Counted from the first letter of the stretch, positions 14,390 through 26,709 are shown. The stretch is 64,000 bases of DNA from Diploscapter coronatus (GCA_964036155.1 OZ038423.1:55381249-55445248); one strand, 5' to 3'. The notes: a model not told the origin generated them from the letters alone. Made by a program: numbers and translations.

Positions 14390-14450
14390 GTGAAGAAAAA
14401 TGATATTTTAAATAATGTTCTACAAATTATTCAATATCATTTTTCTTCAC
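14390..14450. repeat. AT-rich perfect hairpin, 18-bp arms
   Basis: GTGAAGAAAAATGATATT at 14390-14407 is the exact reverse complement of 14433-14450. The 25-base loop is itself partly self-complementary (AAATAAT against ATTATT). The size is that of a small hairpin RNA precursor or a tiny fold-back element; no function is shown. Confidence 0.7.
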
Positions 14451-15320
14451 AGATATCAATATTCTACGTACAACAGGACACCTCTAACTTGGTAGAGACC
14501 TTATTTTCAATTTTCAACCAGCCATTTCGTAATTTTTGTACGTTTGGTGAGCGCATCTCATTTCGAAATTTCAAATTACTGATATTCTCTTCTGTAACAC
14601 TTATTTTATTTGTATTTGTTCTCATTCATTCTATTTTGTATTTGATCTGTCAATAAAAATGATAAAAGCAAATCAAACTATTTGAATAATGATATCAAAA
14701 AGCTGTTAAATGGTAATGTTGTGAAATAGGTGTCGAAATACAAAATGCAAATATGGCAGATTACCGCATGCTATTCATTATTTTGCAGGATCAAAATTCG
14801 TAATTGGTAGTTGTTAATATTTGGTAATTGTTTATCAATTCTTCAACTATTTGACAGTGAGTCATCTAGTTGCAATTTGTCAAGGAAATTTCACTGATAT
14901 GAAATTTATGCTGAACTCAGTTTTATATTTCGGAAGGGGAACTATTTTTTCTGTTAAGCCTAATGGATTTTTGGATTTTCCAACTTAGGACTTGCAATTG
15001 ACACGTAGCTCAACAAAAACTTTCGAATGTCGGGTTTTTGTTTTATCGCCAAACAAACCTACGCGGAAAGGTTTGTCTATTTTTCTTTCAAGCTTAATAT
15101 CCTAATATCCTAAATTGACCTTTCGAACTCGTTTGTTAGGTTCCATAAATTTCAAGCCAAATAATGTCGAAAAGTTATTGGACTTGCAACCCAAGATCAA
15201 AAACTAATGTTATCCAGCAGATTGATTTTGAACGAATGTTCATACATTCATTTTTTTAAAATTATCTAACAGCGGGATAAACGAGAATTTTGATTTCGTT
15301 AATTTTTGGCTAACGAAAAC

Positions 15321-15426
15321 TTGGAAACCTCAAGCCCTCGAGGCATGCGAAATAGTGTGAGAAAAGAATCATTTCCCTACCATCCCTCACCCCATTTCGC
15401 ATGGCTTGAGGGCTAGAGGTTTCCAA
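15321..15426. repeat. Fold-back inverted repeat, about 40-bp arms
   Basis: The arm starting TTGGAAACCTCAAGCCCTCG at 15321 matches the reverse complement of the arm ending at 15426 with a few mismatches; both include a GCATGCGAAAT / ATTTCGCATGG block. The loop is only about 25 bases. It resembles a small fold-back transposon remnant. Confidence 0.65.
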
Positions 15427-16834
15427 ATAACCTGGTTAATTAAAAGCAGCTAACTTGAGAGTTAACACCTGAAAATTTTTCCTAGTAAAATTTAGATTCA
15501 GGGATGTGTTGATTATAATTTCCGATTTAGTATATTTTTTCAACAACGCTAGAAGCCGATATTAAAAATGTCTAAACTCACATACGAATTGATCTTTTTT
15601 AAATCTTTATTTCGACTATTGACTACTGGTGACTTTTCAAAGAAAAAATCATAAATCGATCTTTTGCGAGATCATTATTAGGAGTTTGCGAAAAAATCTG
15701 CTTGTTTCAAGTTGATTTAATTTATGAACACGAGTTCTCCTCAAAATTGAAAGGGATAAATCAGCCTATCCAAATTTAGGTAACAAAGAAAGGAATGTTG
15801 AAGCACTAATAACTAGATTTCACTTTCCACATGTTTGACATTTGTTTGGGCTCCTAAAAAGACCACTTTTGCCTATCTTTTTTTCTTTCCCTCGTACTAT
15901 TTCTTAGAAAAAGCGGTGTCTTTTTCTATGAGCCTTTGTTTGACTATTCTAGACTTGGAAGTTCTGTCTGATTTCTATTTTCATTCTTTCTGATCATAAA
16001 AATGGTATCCGCGGAAAATATGTGGGCAATTAGGATTGTGAGACCGGATTTAGGGGTTGGATAAGGAATTTCGAAAAAGTTCCAACATCCATCGCCAATG
16101 ACTGGAAACTTTTTCAGGATCGATTGAAAAAGCCAGAGAAATTTCAACAAAAGGAATTTGAAGTTGAAAAATTGGTTATTTCGACGCGCGCAGTGATTGT
16201 TTGTCACAATTCGACAATTCGACAGTGCGAATTGTCTGCTCAGCTGCATGTAAAAACACTATTCCAAACTTGCAAACGGGGCACGGGCTTATTTAACGAG
16301 ACCCGACTCGAAATTACAGATTTATAAGGATCCGCTATTCGACAGTCGACCTTCGGACCCGGTTTTTAATATCGATCGAATTTCCAGATCCTATAGTAGT
16401 TTTCATACTTGTTATCTTTAAACTCAATTAAAAATTAATGAAATGTAACGGCCTTAGAATTTCTTTAAATATCCGAATTTATTCCTCTATCTATACCTGA
16501 TAATCAATTTATAGAAGCCTTTCCAGAGGAACGTTTTTTAGAGACTCTAAATCTTGTCATTTCAATTTTTTTTGCTCTTGCTAGACAGCACATAACGCAA
16601 AAACGCGAGTTCCCTCTCATGGTAGTGTGGTATAGTGGATAGCGAGTTAGGTTTTTGTCCTTATCTTGAACGATAAGCTAGAGATTTATAAAAAAAAAAA
16701 GGGGGACGTAGTGAAGCATAATAAAACAAACGTTTCTGGGAAAGCCCCCGAGTACATAGATGCTGAATTTTAAAATTCGTTTTATGAGAAGACAGAAATT
16801 TAGGAGAGAGTACTCACTCACGCTTGGCCCCTGA

Positions 16835-19800
16835 ATGCGTACGATCAGTATTCTCCTATTATTGCTGTTGACAGCCTCAATTGGATATTCATTCGTTCGA
16901 ACATGGGATGCTTCAAACCCAAAGGAAAATGTGAGTTCCGATTTTCGTTTTTATGGAAATTTTCATAACCTGCATGATAAATTCATTTGAGATCAAGTAG
17001 GTATTGATCTTTCCTCCAGTATTTAGTTGTAGGCAGAATTCAATAGACTAGAAAAAATCTGTAGACTCTTAAAGTCATTTCTTTCGAAATATTACTGATG
17101 AAAATTGACTTTATCACTAATGCTTGACATATTGTAGGCAAATAAATTTATCTTCCTTTCCAAACTAATCACTAGTCAGCTAGTACCAGTACCATTTCAT
17201 TATCAATTTGAAATTATTGATTGACTGTGTATGATTGAAGTTAAAAAAGTCCAACAATGAACTTGTACGCATATCAGGATAACTCGGCTTCGAATGAAGT
17301 GGCACAATCGAAACAGACGCAGGATCCGAGCAAGAGAGGAGCGATCGTCAGCAGACTTGCTGGGAAACCACGTAACAAGGTTCGTCTGGCGAAAGATATT
17401 TGCAAAATAGCAACAGAACTGTTGGAAGTGCGATATGTATTTTTTATCGTCGCGTATAGCGTTTCTTTTAGAATCACAGGTGAAGATGTTTAGAAAAATT
17501 TCCGTACAGTTCCTATTATTTTATTATTTTTGGATTTTTGTTCAAATTAAAATTTCGGTCCAAATTTGAATATTTGGAGGAAGTTTTTTATTTTCGTTGC
17601 CGAAAATCGGAAAGAAAATATTTCCTAGAAGGTCTGATCAGCTCTATGCCTGATATTTCGGAAATTAGCCTATTTTGGGAATATTTTTCTCCTGAAAAGA
17701 TATTACGAAGTTTAGGATAAAATCGAATAATCGAAATTTGCCATAAAAAGCGATTTTGAAGTTATTGTAAACGAGCGATAACTTGAGACGAAATAAAAAA
17801 GGCTCTTTCTTTCTCCCCCTCTTTTGAGCCTTGGAATAGGCGCTGAAGACATTCGTTTATTTGGTGATTCCTTCTATTTTTTCGTTTTTCCTTGTTCTTT
17901 CATCGAATTTAACGAGGTTTTCGCAACAAGCACTTGTGAATTATTTTCCTCTATCGATATTGATAAAATTGCTCGATTAGTTATCGATAATTGTCCTTAG
18001 AAATTCGAAAAATGGAAGAAAAAAAAAAGAACAAAGAAATCGCCTTATAAACAAATGCTCGTCTCTCGCGCATCCGAAGCTCACAGGAAAAAGAAAGAAA
18101 GACGCTCCTTTCACCTCGTCTCAAATAGCCAGTCATTCACAATATTACCCTTTAGTAATTTGAGGCGGGTTTTTTTCAAAGTAGATCGCTTTAAAGATTT
18201 TTCTCGACGAGATACATTTTTTTGCACTTCCAGCAGTCCTGCAACATAGATCAGGTTTTTATAAATCACCATCTGACATTCTTTGGACCAACTTTTTCAA
18301 CATTATTGACCTTCGAAGAAAAAATGCATAAATGATAGAACACGTTCATTTCAGAGAGCACGTAAGTCAACATTTGTCAATTAGCAACTGCCCACATATA
18401 TGCAAGTCAATCAAACGTTCATAAAGTCATAGATGGGGAAAGAATCGGAAGACTTCTCTCCCGATTCTTCCCGGAAGTAGAAATATAAATGTCTAATATC
18501 TAACGGATCCGTTTTCAGCTGGGGATTGTTTGTCGAACTGCGCTTCTCCCGTCGAGGCAACCAGTCCCATCGCCGATCCAGCCAATTCGATGGGATATTT
18601 CAGCTATTCAAGTGAATTTGAGAGCTTCAACGTTGAAATTATTTCGACCAGTTTAAACACGATTCTTTTATAACAATGATTCTCAAACAATCATGAACAG
18701 CATGAGCGGAATTTGATTTTTGAGAATTAGGAAAAGTCAGAAATTTCTCTAAACTTTTAAAACTCGAAGATTAGAATTAAAAATTTCATTCACTTCCGAT
18801 CATAAAATTACAAGAAAGAGAATTACATAATTTTCAAATAGATAGCAAAATTCTCTTACAGTGAGCACGAACGCTGGCTGCTCACAGCTGACGTTGACCT
18901 GCGTGGGAATGGATGGAGCTTTCCTGTCTGCTAACGCAGATGGTGGTTCTGCATACACCGTATGCAATAACAGTGGCCCACGACAATTTTGACCAATTGA
19001 TGATTTCTAAAATCTTCCATATAAAAATTTTCACGGAAACAACTTTCCTGAAATTTAATAGCCTTGAAGATAGCATCGAGCATCAATAATTCTAAGAGTT
19101 GCATGCATATTGATTTATGAAAAATCAATCCTATCATTCGATGTTCAACATTTTCGTGCGCCACCCTATTAGAAAGTCAAATAGCCAATTGTTATCCTTC
19201 TTTTAGTACACCTTCGATTTCTCGAATCCCGACGGCTGGATTACCGTCTCGACGACGTTGAATTGCGGCGATTTCGGATGGGGCGCTGAGGATCCGAACT
19301 CCACGCCAGTGGGAAATCTGTTCGCTTGCGAATGTAAGATCTAGCCAAATAATCAGCTACATAATTAAGTACATCCGTCAAATGTGTATTGTTTAGCGTT
19401 CTCACCAATTCCGACAACCACGGTTCGTTTGAAATATAATAGGGTGGCTCATGAATTTTTAGGGATTTTGGTTGAACAAGTTTCTTCTGAAGCGGTATTT
19501 CGATAACTTCTAACTAGACTTCTATTCTATTAGGTAGATGGGAGAAGCATGAAAATGTATGGTTTTACCTACTTCCCAGCTACAGTATGGCGATGGACCC
19601 CATCTATGGACTTAACCTCAGAAAAATCAAAAATTTTTATCTCGACTTTTCTGGACAAATTTGGTGTGAAAAACATGCAAAGTTTTATGCTGATTCCAAA
19701 TCTGAAAACATTTTCTAAAACTTTCATCAATACATAGACATAGCGATTTGTCATTTGCAGGCATTGTGAAAAACTAAGCTCTTAGTATATGCTCAGGACA

Positions 19801-22800
19801 TACTGTAACTGGAAAGTGGGTGAAGCCATACATTTTAATGCTTCTCCCACCCAGTAGAGTAGAAATCTAGTAGGAAGTTTTTTTTTCGAAATGCTTCTGA
19901 AGAGACTTATTCAGCGAAAATACCCTAAAATTCGTGGGCTACCCTGTACATCTTCATTTTTATAAATGATAACAAGATTATTTTAAAAGAATTTTCACTA
20001 ACGTTCTCTTGGAAACTGATCAGAATAATTTTCGAACTCTTCAAAGATAAAGTTGTGATCTTCATTATCGCTTCATAATATATGTCAAATATCGATTTCA
20101 TTTTCTTTATCACCTTCAGGAAATAAGAAACTTTAGGGTGGTACGACCACAACCACACCATCCACGTCGACCACCACTCCATCTACGTCAACCACTACTC
20201 CATCCACATCGACCACTACTCCTAGTACATCGACCACAACACCATCCACGTCGACCACCACTCCATCTACGTCAACCACTACTCCATCCACATCGACCAC
20301 CACTCCATCTACGTCAACCACTACTCGATCCACGTCGACCACCACGCCATCTACGTCGACTACAACTCCATCCACGTCGACCACCACTCCATCCACGTCG
20401 ACCACCACTCCATCCACGTCGACCACCACTCCATCCACGTCGACCACCACTCCATCAACTAGTACTACTGTAAGCATTGAATTAATTAATTGAATTTTTT
20501 AAAATGATCCTCAAAATAGTAGTACTGACGAAAATTGACATTTTGCATCCTCGAGTGTTGTGACTGGCGATTTTAGACACCATCCACGTCAACCACTACT
20601 CCATCTACGTCGACCACAACGCCATCGACTAGTACTACAACTCCATCTACATCAACAACTACTCCATCCACATCGACAACCACTCCATCCACGTCGACCA
20701 CCACTCCATCCACGTCGACAACCACTCCATCCACGTCGACCACCACTCCATCCACGTCGACTACTACTCCATCCACGTCGACCACAACGCCATCGACTAG
20801 TACTACAACTCCATCTACATCAACAACTACTCCATCCACATCGACAACCACGCCATCTACGTCGACCACAATGCCAACGACTAGTACCACTGTAAGCATG
20901 ATTTGATTAATTCGAACTTTCTTAATCAACCAGATAATCTTTAATTTAATTCTCGTAAAGAATATTACAAATGTTATGAATGGTAGATGTTATATCTTGA
21001 TTTGGTTTAGATGCGAGAGTGAGCTATTATAATGTTAATTCAATTATTTAAATCATGCACATCATGAAAATCTATTCCAGACTCCCAGTACTTCAACGAC
21101 GACAGGTTTACTCAAATTGAATTGCATCTGCATGAATAAAATTGAAATTGAAATGGATTGTGTGTGAGTGCGAATTCAGTTAAAGGTTTCACTAATCGAT
21201 TCTGAAAAATTAATATACCCCTATGTAAGCGTGCTTAAATTTTTTTTTTTAAATATGAAGTTGCTGATTGATTGAAAAACCAGACCCAAGGATATCTTTT
21301 AGTCCCAACAACAACGACTACTACGGTATGTCATTGAAATTTTCAATTTTAGGAGGAAATTATGTATTTTTTCATAGAGAAAATAGTTTGAAAACAATTT
21401 CCTGTCAATATTGACAGAAAAAATCGACAAGTCACATGTCTATGACTACTATGTCTAGACGAAGAGATATAAACTTCAGTTTGGAGCATTTTTCCTATAA
21501 CAAGTTCTTACTCTATTAAAAAATTATGAACAAAATTTAGTTTTTGAAAAAAGCTATCAAAATTGAAGTGAAATTTCACTAGATCCTAATGAAAATTCCT
21601 AACTTTAATCATGATCTCTAGCCCACGACAACAAGCACAACTCCTTCTACCAGCACAACAGTAAGAAAATTTAATAATGCAGGAAGCATAGTCATAATTC
21701 AATTAAATTTCAGCCTCCAACCACAACCACAACTGTGAGAATCATTATTGCAAATGCCCGTATCGCAATAATTTTTCGATTTAAAAATTTCAGATACCTG
21801 AAACGACGTCGACTGCCCCTGAAACTACATCTACGGCTCCTGAGACAACATCGACTCCAACCACGTCGACCACAATGCCAACGACTAGTACTACTGTAAG
21901 CGCGATTTGATTATTTGAAATCTTTGAAATGACCCAAACACAGTAGTATTGATGAAAATTTCTACATCTTGCCTCTCAAGTGTCGTGTGAGCATGGCGAC
22001 TTTAGATGCCAACCACGTCGACCACAATGCCAACGACTAGTACTACTGTAAGCATGATTTGATTAATTGAATTTTGAAATCTTTGAAACGATCTTCAAAC
22101 ACAGTAATATTGATGAAAATTTCTACATCTTGCCTCTCTCAAGTGTCGTGTGAGCATGGCGATTTTTAGATGCCAACCACGTCGACCGCTCCTGAAACGA
22201 CGTCGACTGCCCCTGAAACTACATCTACGGCTCCTGAAACGACGTCGACTGCCCCTGAAACTACATCTACGGCTCCTGAGACAACATCGACTCCAACCAC
22301 GTCGACCACAATGCCAACGACTAGTACTACTGTAAGCGCGATTTGATTATTTGAAATCTTTGAAATGACCCAAACACAGTAGTATTGATGAAAATTTCTA
22401 CATCTTGCCCCTCTCAAGTGTCGTGTGAGCATGACGATTTTTAGATGCCAACCACGTCGACCACAATGCCAACGACTAGTACCACTGTATGCATGATTTG
22501 ATTAATTGAATTTTGAAATCTTTGAAACGATCTTCAAACACATAGTATTGATGAAAATTTCTACATCTTGCCTCTCAAGTGTCGTGTGAGCATGGCGATT
22601 TTTAGATGCCAACCACGTCGACCGCTCCTGAAACGACGTCGACTGCCCCTGAAACTACATCTACGGCTCCTGAGACAACATCGACTCCAACCACGTCGAC
22701 CACAATGCCAACGACTAGTACTACTGTAAGCATGATTTGATTATTTGAAATCTTTGAAATGACCCAAACACAGTAGTATTGATGAAAATTTCTACATCTT

Positions 22801-25800
22801 GCCTCTCAAGTGTCGTGTGAGCATGGCGATTTTTAGATGCCAACCACGTCGACCGCTCCCGAAACTACAACCATGGTGGAAGAACCTACGACAACGGTCA
22901 TGGAGACATCAACCACCACACCTCCAGAATCTTCGACAACGACACTGCCGGAGACTACGACTTCTACGCCATCTTCCAGCACAACTGTAAGTCGGAGACA
23001 CCTTTAAATTATAGAATGGCATCTAAAGAAATCATTTTAATCCAACAGTGGTTTTTGAAGATCAGATGATAAAAAATATTATTTTTTTCAAGACGAATCT
23101 CCGCTTCAGGTGCCTTCTACTGAAAGTACCAGTACGTCTGTAAGCGCGTTTTCTCGAAGAAATATGAATTCTCAGAATTTGCATCTATGAATCGCTCTTA
23201 AGTGATACTTTTGATGGCTGAAAATGAACTAGAAAATCATTAGGGAATTCTGAAATTAGAAAAATAATATATAAAAATGATCGTCTAGTCGTTATGCATC
23301 GAAAGCTCGATACGTAACGTACGCCTTCCATAAAATTATGATGGGACTTTTCCAGGCCCCGAGCACTTCGACCTCAACTCCATCTACGACTACAGGTAAG
23401 TCAATTTTGATGTGAACTGTCGTGAGAGAGTGATCTTGGTGTTTTCTTAAACTTTGGTTAATTTTGAATGAGTGCAATGTGTTGGTTGACGTGCTGCTTC
23501 CTGATGTGATGTGTGTTCAATATTTAGAGACCGCGACCGAATCAACCACTACTGTGCCGACGACGGGTATTATTACAAATTGAAATGAACGAATTTGATC
23601 GAGTGTAAATGATGTGATTGAGTAAACGAGTGAATGACTGACTGTTTGCCTTTGGAACGTTGTGATTTTGTGTGATCTCGTAATGACTATACTTAGTCCT
23701 GAGAATCGATTGGTGAAAATAGTACCAAAATGTGTATGGTTTTAAACCAAGGTACTAACAATCCCTTAACTAGCTGAGCTCTAAGTAGTCTTTTAATTTG
23801 CAGCTACGACGACGATGTGCTGCCCACAAAATGGAGTGTGGTCAGGTAGTGAATTTAAAAATGTGAAGAAAAATAAAGGAAAATCGACGAGAATATACTT
23901 CCTCTATTGACGCACCGGTGTAGCTATTTGACTTTCCAAATAAGGATGCACGAATTTCGATTTCAATATTATTGAAATATAAACGTCGTTCACACTAACT
24001 TTCAAAATCAAACTAAAGTGAAGAATGCTTGAAACGCTCAAATCTTCATAAAACCGACACACGATTGTTCTACTCGTCGAGTAGAGCAATAATGCATCGA
24101 TTTTTAATGAAGATTTGAGTGTTCCAAGCATTCTTCCTCTGTCCGCTAAGTGTTGTCAAGCAGAACCGCTATCACTTTACTCATTTTCCCATACTTCGCA
24201 TAATTATCGCAATAAAAGAATTATGATTAGCTTTGTCAAAAGTGTATGCTAATCGTGTGCATTGCACTTTTCACTCATCCAAAAAAGCATCGTTTAGAAT
24301 GGACGTTCTCGCAGCCTCAGTGCCGTGATTTCTGTGGCAGCTGTGCCAATCTGACAAAAACGAGAACCTGCATTTCGGAAGCAAGTGGATGTCCTTGCGT
24401 GTAAGCTTTGATATTGGATAGTTCGGAAGGGACAGGAAAACAAGTTGACATTCTCTCGAACTTCCCGAAAAGACCATTGGAAATGTTGAAACTTCAGCGG
24501 TGATGCCTCTTTGACAGAGAATTGTGGAATTGGTGTGTGCTACTTCCCATCTGACACTTGCTGCTCGCCATACAAGATGATGGTCATCAATGGAAAGCAC
24601 GCGTGTGGCCCGCAGGCAAGCTTCAATCGAAACAAGTCAATTCAATATCAACTCGTTTAGCCAGTTGTTGGTATGCAACCGCCACCGGAATATATCAACA
24701 CTTGCGGTGTTTCTTGTTGCCCGACGGACGGTATCATTGAATTTCAATAAATTCGATAAAATACTCGAAGTTTGCAGGAATTTGGAGCGAGTGGGTTGCT
24801 GATAAGCCTTGCAATGATACTTGTATGAAGTTTGTTTTATAGAAAATCATGAAATTCCCCGCTTCAGGCGGATCCTGTGGAAGTCAGACGATGAGCAGAA
24901 AATGCCTGTCCACGAGATATGGATGCGATTGCGTGTGAGTAGTATTCGTTTGAAAAAAAGTAAAAAAAAAACGCGAAAACGGATACTTGCCGAAGTCCTT
25001 TGTGAGACATGAAAAATCGTCAGACTAAATTTATCGTGACGTCACCCTTCATAGAAATCAAATAAAAAATTTGCGAGTAATATATTATCGGAAGTGGTTG
25101 ACAATTCAATCTGTTACAAAATCCAATGCTAGTTTTTCTCGGTATAGGTTTCCCATAGAATTATTTCTTTTCAGTGGACCAACGCAGAAGACGATGGTTT
25201 GCGGTACGACAGTCTGTCTGTTCCCACGTCCTTCCTGCTGCGGAACTTACAAAAAAATTCTCGACAGAGTTGCTCGAACGTATACTTGTGGACCTGTTGA
25301 TAATCCGACGGATCCACCGATTCAACCAACTACATGCTGCGATCCAGAAGGAACCGGTCTTTGGAATGAATGGAGTAATTTTATTTAGTATTCTTTTCTT
25401 GGAAGTATTGCATTTATGAATTCAGGTGTATGGTCAAATTGCAGTGCGACATGTGGTAAGAAATTTTCGTTCAAACTTGAGAGATTGATAGAAAGTAATT
25501 GTAAAATTAACTTTACAGGACTTTGCGGAACTCAGACCCGCAATAGAACGTGTGCATCAGAAGCATATGGATGCCCTTGCACGTAATAATTATTTTTACA
25601 TCAACGAGTTATTTACCATCTTCCTTACGGACAAATGAGAAATCATAGTGAACACTGAAAGCATTGATTATGAAATCTCGAAATCTTATAAATTGAAGAG
25701 ATTGTTTGCATGCCAGTGTGAGAGAACGTATCCTCGTTGTCTCTTAGCTCTAATACTCTTCTGTCAAGTTGCTAGGTTTTGAAAATACAGCATTTTCTAA

Positions 25801-26709
25801 TAGCTTGAAAACTTGAAAATGATGATTTCAGTGGCGAAGCGACTCAAACGAAGAAATGCCCTCAATTTATTTGCGAGACTGGTGACATGTGTTGTTCTGG
25901 TACCTATCAGGCCCAAAGATACGATGGAGCTTATTTCTGTCAAGAATTCCCGGTACAATCAACAACGAAGTTTCATCATTCGATTTCATTATCTTATAGC
26001 CTGAGCAATGCGCAGGAACTTGGACCGAATGGACTGTTGCTTATGACACTCCGTGCAACGATACTTGCGGTGAGAATTTGGAAAGTTATGATATAAAAAA
26101 TACTGAAAGAATGCGAAAAACTACGAGATAGTTTTTGACCGAAAAAGCTATCAGAGGCAGCTTGTTAAATGAACACGTTGTTTTTCCAATATAAAACGCC
26201 CGCGAGCGCCTGCGGACGCGCACTTCCTAATAAGATTCTCTGATGAATAGCCATTTTTATTATCTACTGATAATTTCTCACTTTTCAGTTGAATGGCGCT
26301 TCTTCAATATTTTTCTGTAGAAGTAGCGGAAAAATCTATTGATTTTGATTACTACATCAAGAACATTAGCAGCTCAATGATAGAATAAGAACCTTTTAGG
26401 ATTGTGCGGAGTTCAGCCGATGATGAGAAGTTGCTTCCCATCGGGATGTCAGTGCTCGTAAGTTTAGAGTTATCTATGATATGATTAAAAAACCATCCGA
26501 ATTTGTAAAATTACGATACGTTTTAGTGGTGAATACAATATGAATCAGCCATGCGGTGCTCCGGTCTGTTTGTTCCCGAGGTATTGCCAAATTCTAGAAG
26601 ATGCAACCCAAGAAAAATATATTATAGAGTCAGCTGCTGCCCTGGCTTCCAGAAGCAGCTGAACAGAACCACGAAGTCTTATGATTGCATTGTGCCGCCA
26701 TCGGGATAA
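16835..26709 (+). CDS. Secreted mucin-like protein: six-Cys module, Thr-rich repeats, four WSEW/TSP1-like modules
   Basis: Thirty-six exons give a 1,051-residue protein in one continuous frame. The start at 16835 is followed by a clear signal peptide (MRTISILLLLLLTASIGYSF). Next comes a short linker with the dibasic stretch KRGAIVSRLAGK, joined through a 7-nt microexon (18355-18361) to a domain with six cysteines (CLSNC, GCSQLTLTC, NCGDF, ACE; exons 18519-18611, 18862-18959, 19207-19333). This resembles the nematode extracellular C6 module. Exons from 20137 to 23566 encode Thr/Ser/Pro repeats (TTTPSTS, TSTAPETT), a likely O-glycosylated mucin stalk. The C-terminus (exons from 23804 to the stop at 26707) has four modules of about 75 residues, each built as WxxW, CxxTCGxCG, C..GC.C.G, VC.FP..CC; WSEW and WTEW are TSP1-type C-mannosylation motifs. 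No TM segment or GPI signal is evident, so it is probably secreted to the cuticle, pharynx or gut surface; that role is inferred. One intron (24616-24660) uses a GC donor. Confidence 0.85.
18972..19167. mobile_element. Short intronic MITE-like element, copy 1
   Basis: The ends form an inverted repeat: AGTGGCCCACGACAATTTT at the left and, reading inward from the right, AGGGTGGCGCACGAAAATG. The same end sequence occurs on the larger element at 19441-19945 in the next intron but one, so the two look like members of one family. There is no coding capacity. It lies wholly inside the intron 18960-19206. Confidence 0.55.
19441..19945. mobile_element. Intronic fold-back/MITE element, copy 2
   Basis: A 505-base inverted repeat in intron 19423-20136. 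The left end AGGGTGGCTCATGAATTTTT pairs with the right end (AGGGTAGCCCACGAATTTTA on the other strand). Complementarity continues inward in blocks, for example GGGAGAAGCAT near 19540 against ATGCTTCTCCC near 19840 and CTACAGTATG near 19580 against CATACTGTAA near 19800. The arms are roughly 150-180 bases. No transposase is encoded, so it is a non-autonomous element. Confidence 0.7.
20137..22986 (+). repeat. Tandem Thr/Ser/Pro-coding repeats with duplicated exon-intron units
   Basis: Exons 20137-20469 and 20577-20891 consist of imperfect 21-base-type units (ACCACCACTCCATCCACGTCG) coding TTTPSTS. From 21794 to 22986 a larger unit, exon plus intron, is repeated. Exons 22006-22047, 22170-22331, 22445-22486, 22606-22725 and 22837-22986 start with the same ATGCCAACCACGTCGACC, and all but the last end ACTAGTACYACT. 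The intervening introns (21896-22005, 22048-22169, 22332-22444, 22487-22605, 22726-22836) are near-identical copies of 110-122 bases. All repeated exons are multiples of three and phase 0, so copy number can vary without breaking the frame. Confidence 0.9.
24021..24135. repeat. Long intronic hairpin
   Basis: AGAATGCTTGAAACGCTCAA (from 24022) pairs with its imperfect complement ending near 24135. An inner stem ATTGTTCTACTCG / CGAGTAGAGCAAT closes the top (24064-24090). The whole folds into one imperfect hairpin of about 115 bases within the mucin intron 23846-24297. Confidence 0.65.

Larger units (their letters stand above)
13461..16834. other. Intergenic region between NR4A and mucin genes
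   Basis: AT-rich sequence with no supported coding gene. It starts with the 3' flank of the receptor gene (AATAAA near 13768) and contains two inverted repeats listed separately. Open frames around 13567-13875 and 15944-16327 show no protein family signature or splice structure. Confidence 0.6.

Noticed and set aside
16624..16700. tRNA-like start (GTAGTGTGGTATAGTGGATAGC, A-box-like)
   Set aside because: No B box (GGTTCGANNCC) and no closing acceptor stem follow, so at most it is a decayed fragment.
17380..17471. Extension of mucin exon 2 to a donor at about 17479 as an alternative way to reach phase 1
   Set aside because: It restores phase but adds a sequence (RYVFFIVAYSVSF) unlike the linker, while the 7-nt microexon has better splice sites on both sides.
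20133..20929. Antisense open frames of about 110 residues made of VVVDVDG repeats
   Set aside because: They are the reverse frame of the ACC-ACC-ACT-CCA-TCC-ACG-TCG mucin exons; the sense frame has splice sites and fits the gene, so these are shadows.
20137..22986. CRISPR-like regular repeats
   Set aside because: Repeats are protein-coding Thr/Ser units and exon-intron copies in a eukaryotic gene; no fixed repeat-spacer pattern or cas genes.
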